A stretch of 64,000 bases of DNA from Hypericibacter sp963696655 (GTDB lineage: Bacteria; Pseudomonadota; Alphaproteobacteria; Dongiales; Dongiaceae): the NCBI GenBank assembly GCA_963696655.1, contig CAVOLB010000136.1, positions 12,927-76,926 of the forward strand, given 5' to 3'. The notes beneath the pieces were generated by a model. That model worked only from the letters and a program-made list of their open reading frames with translations. It had not been told where the DNA came from and did no database searches. How positions within the stretch are numbered: the first letter of the stretch is position 1; each line of letters begins with the position of its first letter. Below, piece after piece: positions 35,342-42,981 of the stretch. Both the position numbers and the translations under genes were made by a program.

Positions 35342-36937
35342 TTATGGGGCCTGAGTCACGGCGGCGGCTTCGGCGGCGTCGGCCGGCGAGGGGGACTCGC
35401 CCAGGGCCACGGCGCGGATGTAGAGCTGCGGCTTGTGGATCAGGTCCAGCGCCATCTCGACATCGGTCGCAGGCTCCGACTTCACCTGCGGACAGGTCTT
35501 GCGCAGCTTGTCCATCTCGGCCGTGTCGGTGGGTTTCAGCGCGTTGCGCTCGGCCACGGGGATGGCCCGCAGCTCGTTATGCTCGAGCTCGGTCATCAGC
35601 TCCGACGGGCTGTGGCCGTTGGTGCAGATCGACGGCAGCACGCCGAGCTTGTTCAGGGTGTAGCCCGAGGGCGCATGGAAGCGCGCCCAGGTCAGGGTCA
35701 GCTCGCCGCTGTTGGGCAGGCGCAGCACCGTCTGCACCGTGCCTTTGCCGTAGGAGTTGCTGCCGATCACGACCGCGCGGCCGCTGTCCTGGAGCGCCGC
35801 CGCCACGATCTCCGAGGCCGAGGCGGAGTTGCCATTGACCAGCACCACGATCGGCCGGCCGTCGGCGAGGTCGCCCGCGGTCGCCTCGAAATATTGATGG
35901 CTGTCGGGATGGCGGCCATGGGTCGAGACGATGCGGCCCTTCTGCATGAAGACGTCGGAGACCGCGACCGCCTCGTCCAGGAGCCCGCCCGGGTTGCTGC
36001 GCAGGTCCAGCACATAGCCGGTGACGTTGGCGGCGCCGATCTCCGCCTTCGCATGGGAGATCTCGCGCTCCAGGCTCTCGGAGGTGTCGGAATTGAAGCC
36101 GTAGATATGGAAATAGGCGACGTTGCCCTCGGGGTGATAGACCACCGTCTCCGGCACCACATGGGCGCGCGACAGCAGGATCGTCGTCGGCACGGTCGTC
36201 TCGGCCTTCAGCAGCTTGAGCTCGACGCGGCTGTCCACCGGCCCGCGCAGCTTGTCGACCACCTGATGCTGGTCGAGCCCCGCCACATCCTGCCCGTCGA
36301 TGGCGAGGATGATGTCGTCGGTCTGCAGGCCGGCGCGCTGGGCCGGCGTGTAGTTCATGACCGAGATGATGCGGACGCGGTTGTCGGCGACCGCGACCTT
36401 CACGCCGATCCCGCCGAAGCCGTCGCGCGAGGCGCGGTTCTCGTCGGCGTCCGCCGCGCTCGAATAGCGCGAGAAGCCGTCGAGCTTCGACACCATGCCG
36501 TCGAACACGGCCTCGTAGATCTTCTCGGGCGGAGTCAGGGCCAGCTTCGCCGAATGGAGCTTCGCGGTCTCGACATAGCGCGCGGCGAGCTCGCCCCAGT
36601 CGGTCGCGTCATAGGCGGAGGGCGCATCGAAGCGAACCGATTCCTGGCCGTCGATGTCGAGCTCGACCTCGGTGCTGTTGCGCCGCAGGCCGATCGCCGG
36701 GTCGAAGGCATCGAGGCGCTTCAGCCCCTCGACGGTGACGTCGCCCAGATTGATGCGGTCGATATAGACGGCGTCGATGTCGTTCAACCCCGTGACGAAC
36801 ATGTCGCGGGTCTCGTCGCGGTCGCTGGTGGCCGTGCTCGGGCCATCGGTGCTGCCGCAGGCCGCGAGAGCGAACGCCGCCATGACCGCTGCCAGCGGCA
36901 GAAGCCGCAGCGCGCTGTTGATCAATCTCCCACCCAT
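35342..36937 (-). CDS. S41 family C-terminal processing peptidase (lipoprotein)
   Basis: A 531-residue protease of the Ctp/Prc type. The lipobox FALAACGS puts the lipid-anchored Cys at residue 27, so it sits in the periplasm on a membrane. A PDZ domain (about 165-245: GVKVAVADNRVRII ... GLQTDDIILAIDGQ) precedes the peptidase core. The catalytic Ser is in NGNSASASEI and the Lys in NSYGKGTVQ. Such enzymes trim C-termini of envelope proteins. The start MGGRLINSALRLLPL at 36937 gives a sensible lipoprotein signal. A Ser/Ala-rich tail follows the catalytic domain. Confidence 0.92.
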   Translation of the reverse strand: MGGRLINSALRLLPLAAVMAAFALAACGSTDGPSTATSDRDETRDMFVTGLNDIDAVYIDRINLGDVTVEGLKRLDAFDPAIGLRRNSTEVELDIDGQESVRFDAPSAYDATDWGELAARYVETAKLHSAKLALTPPEKIYEAVFDGMVSKLDGFSRYSSAADADENRASRDGFGGIGVKVAVADNRVRIISVMNYTPAQRAGLQTDDIILAIDGQDVAGLDQHQVVDKLRGPVDSRVELKLLKAETTVPTTILLSRAHVVPETVVYHPEGNVAYFHIYGFNSDTSESLEREISHAKAEIGAANVTGYVLDLRSNPGGLLDEAVAVSDVFMQKGRIVSTHGRHPDSHQYFEATAGDLADGRPIVVLVNGNSASASEIVAAALQDSGRAVVIGSNSYGKGTVQTVLRLPNSGELTLTWARFHAPSGYTLNKLGVLPSICTNGHSPSELMTELEHNELRAIPVAERNALKPTDTAEMDKLRKTCPQVKSEPATDVEMALDLIHKPQLYIRAVALGESPSPADAAEAAAVTQAP

Positions 36938-37147
36938 CCGGGTGTCCTCATCGTGATCGAAGTCGGGGCCAGGTCCCGAGCCTTGGTTACGCGCCGGCCG
37001 CCGAGCCGGATTGGCTGGCAGATTAGCAAAAAACGGCGAAAAGGCGACATATCTCCTCTCCGCGCGACCTGCGGCATTTTTGCCGGAATTTCATGGAGAT
37101 GGGCGGCAGATAGCGGGCTGAGGCTGAAATAAGTCTCACCCTCCCCG

Positions 37148-37195
37148 TGAAGGCCGCTTCGCAGCCTTCATCCGCCCCTCCCGCAAGGGAAGGGG
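37148..37195. terminator. Hairpin pair downstream of the dicarboxylate transporter gene
   Basis: TGAAGGC (37148-37154) pairs with GCCTTCA (37164-37170). CCCCTCCC-GCAA-GGGAAGGGG follows at 37175-37195. The second hairpin resembles one arm of the dispersed G/C-rich repeats, so this may be a solo arm. It lies 20 bp beyond the transporter stop codon. Confidence 0.5.
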
Positions 37196-37214
37196 CTGAA
37201 GTGAGGCGGTCCCG

Positions 37215-38534
37215 CTAAACCGGTTCCCGCGCCAGCGCCTTAACCCTATGCGGCTGCGCCAGCGCCTGGTGCAGTTCCTCCCGGTCGAGTTCGCCCTCGA
37301 GCCGGCTGATGACGAGGGTCGCGACGCCATTGCCGACCAGATTGGTGAGCGCGCGGCATTCGCTCATGAATTTGTCGATGCCGACCAGGATCGCCAGGGC
37401 CTGGATCGGAATGTCGGGGATGATGGCGAGGGTCGCCGCCAGGGTGACGAAGCCGGCGCCGGTCACGCCCGAGGCGCCCTTCGAGGTCAGCATCGCGATC
37501 GCCAGGATGCTCATCTCCTGGCCGATGGTGAGCGGCGTGTTGGTGGCCTGGGCAAGGAACAGCGTCGCCAGCGTCATATAGATGTTGGTGCCGTCGAGAT
37601 TGAAGCTGTAGCCGGTCGGGATCACCAGTCCCACAACCGCGCGCGAGGCCCCGAGCCGCTCCATCTTCTGGATCATGTTCGGCAGCACGGTCTCCGACGA
37701 GCTGGTGCCCAGCACGATCAGCAATTCGTCCTTGATATAGGCGATGAAACGCAGGATCGAGAATCCGGTGAGGCACGCGATCGTGCCCAGCACCAGGAGC
37801 ACGAACAGGATGCTCGCGGCATAGAAGGTCGCGACCAGCGCCGCCAGATTCCAGAGCGAGCCGAGGCCATAGGCGCCGACCGTGAAGGCCATGGCGCCGA
37901 AGGCGCCGATGGGAGCCACCCGCACGATCATGCCGATGATGCGGAAGAAGAGCTGGCCCGCCGTCTCGATCGCGCCCGCGATGCGCTCGCCCAGCGGCCC
38001 CATGCGCGAGATCGCGAAGCCGGTCAGGATCGCCACCAGCAGCACCTGGAGCAGGTCGCCCTTGGCGAAGGCGTCGAAGAAGCTGTTCGGGATGATCGCC
38101 ATCAGATGGCCGACGACGCTGTCCTCATGGGCGCGCGTCACATAGCTCTTGACCAGATCGGGATCGAGCGCGGCGGGATCGATGTTGAAGCCCTGGCCGG
38201 GCTTGACCAGCTCGCCGACCAGAAGGCCGATCGCGAGCGCGAAGGACGACACCACCTCGAAATAGACCAGGGTCTCGACCCCGACGCGGCCCACCTTCCT
38301 GAGATCGCCCATCGAGCCGATGCCATGGACCACCGTGCAGAAGATCACCGGCGCGATCATCATCCGGATCAGCGCGATGAAGCCGTCGCCCAGCGGCTTC
38401 ATCGCCGCGCCCAGATGAGGGAACCACCATCCGAGCGCCACGCCGATCGCGATGGCGACGAGCACCTGGACATAGAGGATCCGATACCAGGGGCGGTGCG
38501 GTCGGGGAGTGTCGGGGGTGACGGCAGCGGTCAT
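37215..38534 (-). CDS. Dicarboxylate/amino-acid:cation symporter (DctA/GltP family)
   Basis: A 439-residue inner-membrane symporter with eight or so transmembrane helices and two re-entrant loops. Family signatures present are the serine-rich loop GTSSSETVLPNM and the NLDGTNIYMTLATLFLAQA helix (motif NxxGT). SKGASGVTGAGFVTLAAT is the second re-entrant loop. Most similar in my recall to DctA (succinate, malate, fumarate uptake), but glutamate/aspartate cannot be excluded. The ATG at 38534 is chosen because upstream in-frame residues are not conserved-like. No DctBD regulators are adjacent. Confidence 0.88.
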   Translation of the reverse strand: MTAAVTPDTPRPHRPWYRILYVQVLVAIAIGVALGWWFPHLGAAMKPLGDGFIALIRMMIAPVIFCTVVHGIGSMGDLRKVGRVGVETLVYFEVVSSFALAIGLLVGELVKPGQGFNIDPAALDPDLVKSYVTRAHEDSVVGHLMAIIPNSFFDAFAKGDLLQVLLVAILTGFAISRMGPLGERIAGAIETAGQLFFRIIGMIVRVAPIGAFGAMAFTVGAYGLGSLWNLAALVATFYAASILFVLLVLGTIACLTGFSILRFIAYIKDELLIVLGTSSSETVLPNMIQKMERLGASRAVVGLVIPTGYSFNLDGTNIYMTLATLFLAQATNTPLTIGQEMSILAIAMLTSKGASGVTGAGFVTLAATLAIIPDIPIQALAILVGIDKFMSECRALTNLVGNGVATLVISRLEGELDREELHQALAQPHRVKALAREPV

Positions 38535-38648
38535 CGGAGCACACCGGATCGGGCGCGAGGAGCGCCAAGAATGGCTCGGTTCCGGCGGCGAGGGGAAGGG
38601 CGATGAACATGGCGACAAGGAAGAAGTTGCCCCTCTTCCCGATCAACT

Positions 38649-38871
38649 TTCCTCTCCACCCGCGCAGCGGGGGGAGAGGTTAGGTGAGGGGCGACGCGGT
38701 CGAGCGCGAGCAAGTGCAGGTCATTCGCATGCGGCGCTTGAATCCCCTCTCCCAACTTTTGGGGGAGGGCAGGGAGGGGGATGACGGGGGACGATGATCT
38801 CGTCGGGGTGCAAAGGGGCCGGTACCGAGCAGCCCCCTCCCCAACCCTCCCCCAAAGTTGGGGGAGGGGAT
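38649..38871. repeat. G/C-rich hairpin repeats, copy 5 (compound)
   Basis: This 356-bp gene-free interval (38535-38890) holds at least three hairpin units. The first is CCTCTCCACCCGCGCAGCGG plus GGAGAGGTTAGGTGAGGGG from 38650. The second is CCCTCTCCCAACTTTTGGGG from 38754, followed by CAGGGAGGGGG. The third is the inverted unit CCCTCCCCCAAAGTTGGGGG ending near 38871. The ~70-bp spacers between units hold no gene. It looks like two repeat copies side by side, next to rnr. Confidence 0.8.
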
Positions 38872-38890
38872 TCCCTCGCCTCTTCGCGGC

Positions 38891-41242
38891 CTACCGCTTC
38901 TTCTTCCCGCGCTTCGGACCTTTGCCGCTTTTCGTGCGCGGGCCCTTGCCCGCCCCGCGGGGCGGGCCTTTGCGTTTGGCGCCGCCGGGCTTGCGCGAGG
39001 GGGGCGCGAAGCCGCCGGGCCTGCGCCCGTCCGGGCGGCCGCGGGGACGCGCTTCGGAGACACGCAACGCGGTCGGCTCGGCGGCGGCGTCCTCGCCTTC
39101 GATGATATGGAGCAGCAGCCCGCCGGTCGCGGCGTCGGCCTGCATGAGACGCAAATGCACCGGCTCGCCCAGCCGGTATTCGCGGCCCCAGCGCCGGCCG
39201 ATCAGCGCATGGGCGCGTTCGTCATGGTCATACCAGTCGTCGGGCAGGCTGCCCATCGGCACGAGCCCGCTGGCGCCGGTGTCCTCCAGGGTCACGAACA
39301 GGCCGAAACGGGTCACGCCGTTGATGCGGCCCTTGAAGACCTGGCCCTCGCGGTTGGCGAGGAAGGCCGCGGCATAGCGGTCCATCGCATCGCGCTCGGC
39401 CGCGGCGGCGCGGCGCTCGGTCGAGGAGATATGCTGGCCCAGGCTCTCGAAATTGGCCTCGGCGTCCTTCGGCAGGCCGTCCTCGCCGAAATGATGCGCG
39501 TCGATCAGCGCGCGATGGACCAGCAGGTCCGAATAGCGCCGGATCGGCGAGGTGAAATGCGCGTAGCGCGACAGCGCCAGACCGAAATGGCCCAGATTAT
39601 GCGGGCTGTAATTGGCCTGGGCCTGGGTGCGCAGCACCAGGTCGTGGATCATCGCGGCGTAGGTGGTGCCGCGCACCTTCACCAGCAGCTCGGTGAACAT
39701 CTTCGGCCGCAGCACCTGGCCCTTGGCGAGAGCGAGGCCGAGGCCCTTCAGGCTTTCGCGCAAGGCGTCGACCTTGGCCGCATCCGGCTGGTCATGGACG
39801 CGATACATCACCGGCCGATTCTTGAGCTCGAGCGTCTCGGCGGCGGCGACATTGGCCGCGATCATGAACTCCTCGATCAGCTTGTGGCTGTCGAGGCGCT
39901 CGCGCGGCGCGATCTTGAGGATATGGCCATGCTCGTCGAGCACCACGCGCCGCTCGGGGATGTCGAGTTCGAGCGTGCCGCGCCGCTCGCGTTCGGCGAG
40001 CAGCGCCCTGAACGCGCCATAGAGCGGCTTGACGACGGGCTCGAGCAGCGGCGCGGTGAGCTCGTCGGGCTGACCGTCGATCGCCGCCTGCATGCGGGTG
40101 TAGGTGAGGCGTGCCGCCGAGCGCATCAGCCCGCGATAGAAGCGGTGCGAGAGCTTCTCGCCCCGGGCGTTGAAGACCATGCGCACGGCGAGGCAGCCGC
40201 GGTCCTCGTTGGGCTTGAGCGAGCACCAGCCGTTCGAGAGTTCCTCGGGCAGCATCGGCACGACGCGGTCGGGGAAATAGACCGAGTTGCCGCGCTCGCG
40301 CGCGGCGCGATCGAGCCCCGAGCCGGGCGTCACATAATGGGCCACGTCCGCGATCGCGACCACGACCTGCCAGCCGCCGGGATTCTTCGGATCGTCATCG
40401 TCGGTGGCCCAGACGGCGTCGTCGAAATCGCGCGCATCCTCGCCATCGATGGTGACGAGCGGCATGTCGCGCAGGTCGGTGCGTTGTCCCAAAGTCACCG
40501 GTCCCGCATTTCGGGCCTCGGTCAGCGCCTCCTCGGTGAAGCGGGTCGGGATTTCCTGCTCGGCGATGGCGATCAGGCTGATGGTCCGGGGCTCGCCGAA
40601 GCGTCCCAGCCGCTCCGCGACGCGGCCCTGGAGGTGGCCGGTGCGGTGGGTGTGCAGCACCTCGAGTGCCACCAGCTCGCCGGGCTCCGCGCTGTTGGTA
40701 TGGGGCGGCATGATGCGGTATTCGGCCTTCACGCGGCGGTCGGTGGGGCGCAGCTGTCCGCCGCCCTCGGGATGCTTCTCGAAGATGCCGATGATGCGCG
40801 AGGGCTGGCCCACCAGCTGGCGGATCAAGCGTGCGCTGTAGCTGTCGGCGCCGGTGCGCGAGAGCCGCGCCAGGATTCGGTCGCCCGCGGCCAGGGCGGG
40901 GCTGCCGCGGCGCTCGGGCGCGACCTCGATGCGGGGCGGCGCCTCCTCGCTGGCCCAGCTCACCGGCCGCGCCAGCAGGTCGCCGTCGGGATCGGGGCCG
41001 TCGATCACCAGCACCGCGACCTCGGGCAGGCTGCCGGGCGGGGCCATGCGCCGCTTGCGGCCGCGATCGACCTCGCCGCTCTCGGCCAGCTCCTTCAGCA
41101 GCGCCTTCAGCGGAATCTTGTCGGCGCCCTTGAGCTGGAAGGCGCGCGCGATCTCCCGCTTGCCGACCGGCGTCGGGCTCTGGCGGATGAAGTCGAGAAT
41201 CTGTTCGCGCGTCGGCAGCGCCGGCGCCTTGCCGCGGGCCAT
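38891..41242 (-). CDS. rnr: Ribonuclease R
   Basis: Processive 3-prime to 5-prime exoribonuclease for structured RNA. The 783-residue protein has the N-terminal helix-turn-helix-like domain, cold-shock domains, and an RNB catalytic domain whose acidic cluster is IDGEDARDFDDAV. The C-terminal S1 domain (FKGRINGVTRFGLFVTLEDT) precedes a basic Arg/Lys/Gly/Pro-rich tail (about the last 60 residues). ATG 41242 reads MARGKAPALPTREQILDFI. It sits downstream of topA as in other Rhodospirillales, though a cupin gene and an IS now separate the two. Confidence 0.95.
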   Translation of the reverse strand: MARGKAPALPTREQILDFIRQSPTPVGKREIARAFQLKGADKIPLKALLKELAESGEVDRGRKRRMAPPGSLPEVAVLVIDGPDPDGDLLARPVSWASEEAPPRIEVAPERRGSPALAAGDRILARLSRTGADSYSARLIRQLVGQPSRIIGIFEKHPEGGGQLRPTDRRVKAEYRIMPPHTNSAEPGELVALEVLHTHRTGHLQGRVAERLGRFGEPRTISLIAIAEQEIPTRFTEEALTEARNAGPVTLGQRTDLRDMPLVTIDGEDARDFDDAVWATDDDDPKNPGGWQVVVAIADVAHYVTPGSGLDRAARERGNSVYFPDRVVPMLPEELSNGWCSLKPNEDRGCLAVRMVFNARGEKLSHRFYRGLMRSAARLTYTRMQAAIDGQPDELTAPLLEPVVKPLYGAFRALLAERERRGTLELDIPERRVVLDEHGHILKIAPRERLDSHKLIEEFMIAANVAAAETLELKNRPVMYRVHDQPDAAKVDALRESLKGLGLALAKGQVLRPKMFTELLVKVRGTTYAAMIHDLVLRTQAQANYSPHNLGHFGLALSRYAHFTSPIRRYSDLLVHRALIDAHHFGEDGLPKDAEANFESLGQHISSTERRAAAAERDAMDRYAAAFLANREGQVFKGRINGVTRFGLFVTLEDTGASGLVPMGSLPDDWYDHDERAHALIGRRWGREYRLGEPVHLRLMQADAATGGLLLHIIEGEDAAAEPTALRVSEARPRGRPDGRRPGGFAPPSRKPGGAKRKGPPRGAGKGPRTKSGKGPKRGKKKR

Positions 41243-41296
41243 GGGCTTACGAATTCCGCCCGGCCTTGCAGCCGGGCTCGAGGAACGGGGAGGGGA

Positions 41297-41593
41297 TCAG
41301 GGCTTGGTCTTGAATTCGATTTCGACGAAAGCGAATTCGTAAGGGTTGGCATTGATGACGTTATGTTCGACGCCGAGGGAGCGATAGTAGGAGCGCCCCG
41401 CCTCGAGATCGGCGAACTTCTCTTCCTTGCCGTCCCACAGCTTGAGCTTGCCGGTGGTGAGCGGCACCACGACATAGTCGTATTCATGGCGATGCCAGGT
41501 GGTTTCCGCGCCCGGCGCGAAACGCCACTGGATCACCCGCACGCGATCGTTATCGACCTGCAAGGTGGGTTGAGCCTGGGGAGCTTCGGCCAT
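41297..41593 (-). CDS. Cupin domain-containing protein
   Basis: A 98-residue single-domain cupin from ATG 41593 (MAEAPQAQPTLQ); ATG 41611 would add MKDPPT. The first cupin motif is TWHRHEYDYVVVPLTTG, with His-x-His metal ligands and a Glu. The second is GVEHNVINANPYEFAFVEIE. Such small cupins bind a metal and may be isomerases, dioxygenases or auxin-binding-like proteins; no function can be inferred. It lies between rnr and the IS element, in the same orientation as rnr. Confidence 0.82.
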   Translation of the reverse strand: MAEAPQAQPTLQVDNDRVRVIQWRFAPGAETTWHRHEYDYVVVPLTTGKLKLWDGKEEKFADLEAGRSYYRSLGVEHNVINANPYEFAFVEIEFKTKP

Positions 41594-41700
41594 GGTCGGC
41601 GGGTCCTTCATGCTGGAATTCGAGGAGGCGCCAGCATAGCAGAGGGGGCGAGGAGAGGCGCGGGGGGAGGCCGGGATATTGTCCCCTCCCCCCTTGAGGG

Positions 41701-42879
41701 TAGGGCTATCGCATATGGGCGATGGCGTTGAGAAGGAAGTCGTTGTTCCATCTGGCCTGGAGCATTTTGTGACGGATGCGCTGTGGCCCCGGGGTCGCCT
41801 GCAGGATGTTGATGGCGATCTTTCGGATGGCGGCGAGGTTCTCGGGGGCATGATCTTTGCGGGTTCGGCAGGCATCCTCGCCGAAGAGGACGTCGAGCAC
41901 CCAGTGGAGGTTGTTCTCGATGCTCCAGTGGGCACGGACGACCTTGAGGACCTGCTTGGCGGAGAGCTTGCGGGAGAGCAGGAAGAAGCGGGTCTTGGGC
42001 TTGGCAGGTTTGGTCGTGGTGCGCCGCCAGCTGTCGATGCGGGCGACGGCAACCAGATCGGGGAAGCCGTGGGCTTGGCCGAGTTTCGTGGCCGGCACGA
42101 CGACGGCCTTGCGGCGCTCGCGCCGGCCATGCGCGGACGTCGTTTTCTCGGCCGCGCGGGAAGGTTTGCGGGCGGCGTCGATGAGGGCATCGGCGGCCTT
42201 GAAGAGCTTGGCGCGGTTCTGTTTGAGCGCCAGCACATAGTGGCCCTTGCGGGCTCGGATGGCGGCCGCCGTATCGGGCCTGCAATGCAAGGCATCGGCC
42301 GTGACGATGGCACCCTTGAGGTCGAGCGAGGCGAGGAGTTGGAGCGCGCCTTTGACTTCGTTGCGGTTGGGCGCCTTGCGCTGGGCCAGCGCCATGCGGG
42401 TCTCGGCTGCCCAGACATTGACAATGTGCAGGGGCACCGAGCGCTTGCCGCGGGCATAGGCGCCGCGCAGCGCCTTGCCGTCCAGGCTGACCACTCCCTT
42501 GATGCCGAAGCCCTTGGTGAACTTGCGTAATACCGTCACCAAGGTCTCCGGATCCAAGGCCCGGAACACGTTGCTGAAGGTGTCGTGGCTGGGGATGCCG
42601 TGTGGCAGATCCAGGATGTTGCGCAGCAGCGCCTCCCGTCCCAGCGCGAAGGCCACGAACTCGGTGCAGTCCTTGGCCCCGGCCAGTGTCGCTGCCAAGG
42701 CGATGAACAGGATATCCAACAGATCGTGGCGAGCATTGCTCGCCCGCGGGTCCTTGATCCCGCCAAACAGGCGATGAAATTCTTCCATTCCGATCTCCCT
42801 CCAAGCTTGGGAGACCTTCTAAGAATCCATTTCTGCCAGCCTGGCAATAGCGGCCAAAAGCCAAATGCGATTCCCCTAC
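41701..42879 (-). mobile_element. ISAs1-family insertion sequence, 1179 bp
   Basis: The transposase gene nearly fills the element. The termini are inverted: TAGGGCTATCGCATATGG on the left and TAGGGGAATCGCATTTGG (reversed) on the right, matching 15 of 18. A 10-bp direct duplication CCCTTGAGGG flanks it exactly (41691-41700 and 42880-42889), as expected for the family (8-10 bp). It looks complete and recent. It sits in the hairpin of repeat copy 6. Confidence 0.9.
41706..42788 (-). CDS. ISAs1 family transposase
   Basis: A 360-residue DDE transposase of the ISAs1 family. The N-terminal block DPRASNARHDLLDILFIAL and LDLPHGIPSHDTFSNVFRAL is characteristic. The catalytic core includes VVSLDGKALRGAY (first Asp), VTADALHCRPDTA (second Asp), and the C-terminal RAHWSIENNLHWVLDVLFGED (catalytic Glu of the Y-R-E-like block). 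The frame is intact from ATG 42788 to the stop 5 bp before the left terminus, so it may be active. It has no accessory genes. Confidence 0.95.
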   Translation of the reverse strand: MEEFHRLFGGIKDPRASNARHDLLDILFIALAATLAGAKDCTEFVAFALGREALLRNILDLPHGIPSHDTFSNVFRALDPETLVTVLRKFTKGFGIKGVVSLDGKALRGAYARGKRSVPLHIVNVWAAETRMALAQRKAPNRNEVKGALQLLASLDLKGAIVTADALHCRPDTAAAIRARKGHYVLALKQNRAKLFKAADALIDAARKPSRAAEKTTSAHGRRERRKAVVVPATKLGQAHGFPDLVAVARIDSWRRTTTKPAKPKTRFFLLSRKLSAKQVLKVVRAHWSIENNLHWVLDVLFGEDACRTRKDHAPENLAAIRKIAINILQATPGPQRIRHKMLQARWNNDFLLNAIAHMR

Positions 42880-42981
42880 CCTTGAGGGGGAGGGTCAGGG
42901 AGGGGGATGACGTGGCGTCGATCGAGTCTTCCCTCTCCCTGGCCCTCTCCCGCAAGCGGGAGAGGGGACTCGACCTCTATC

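Larger units (their letters stand above)
41683..42967. repeat. G/C-rich hairpin repeat, copy 6, split by an IS
   Basis: The left piece CCCCTCCCCCCTTGAGGG ends at 41700 and the right piece resumes GGGAGGGTCAGGGAGGGGG from about 42888. Then comes a ~25-bp spacer and the inverted unit CCCTCTCCCTGGCCCTCTCC with its hairpin to 42967. Removing the IS and one copy of the 10-bp duplication rebuilds a normal hairpin (CCCCTCCCCCC-TTGA-GGGGGAGGG). Confidence 0.85.
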
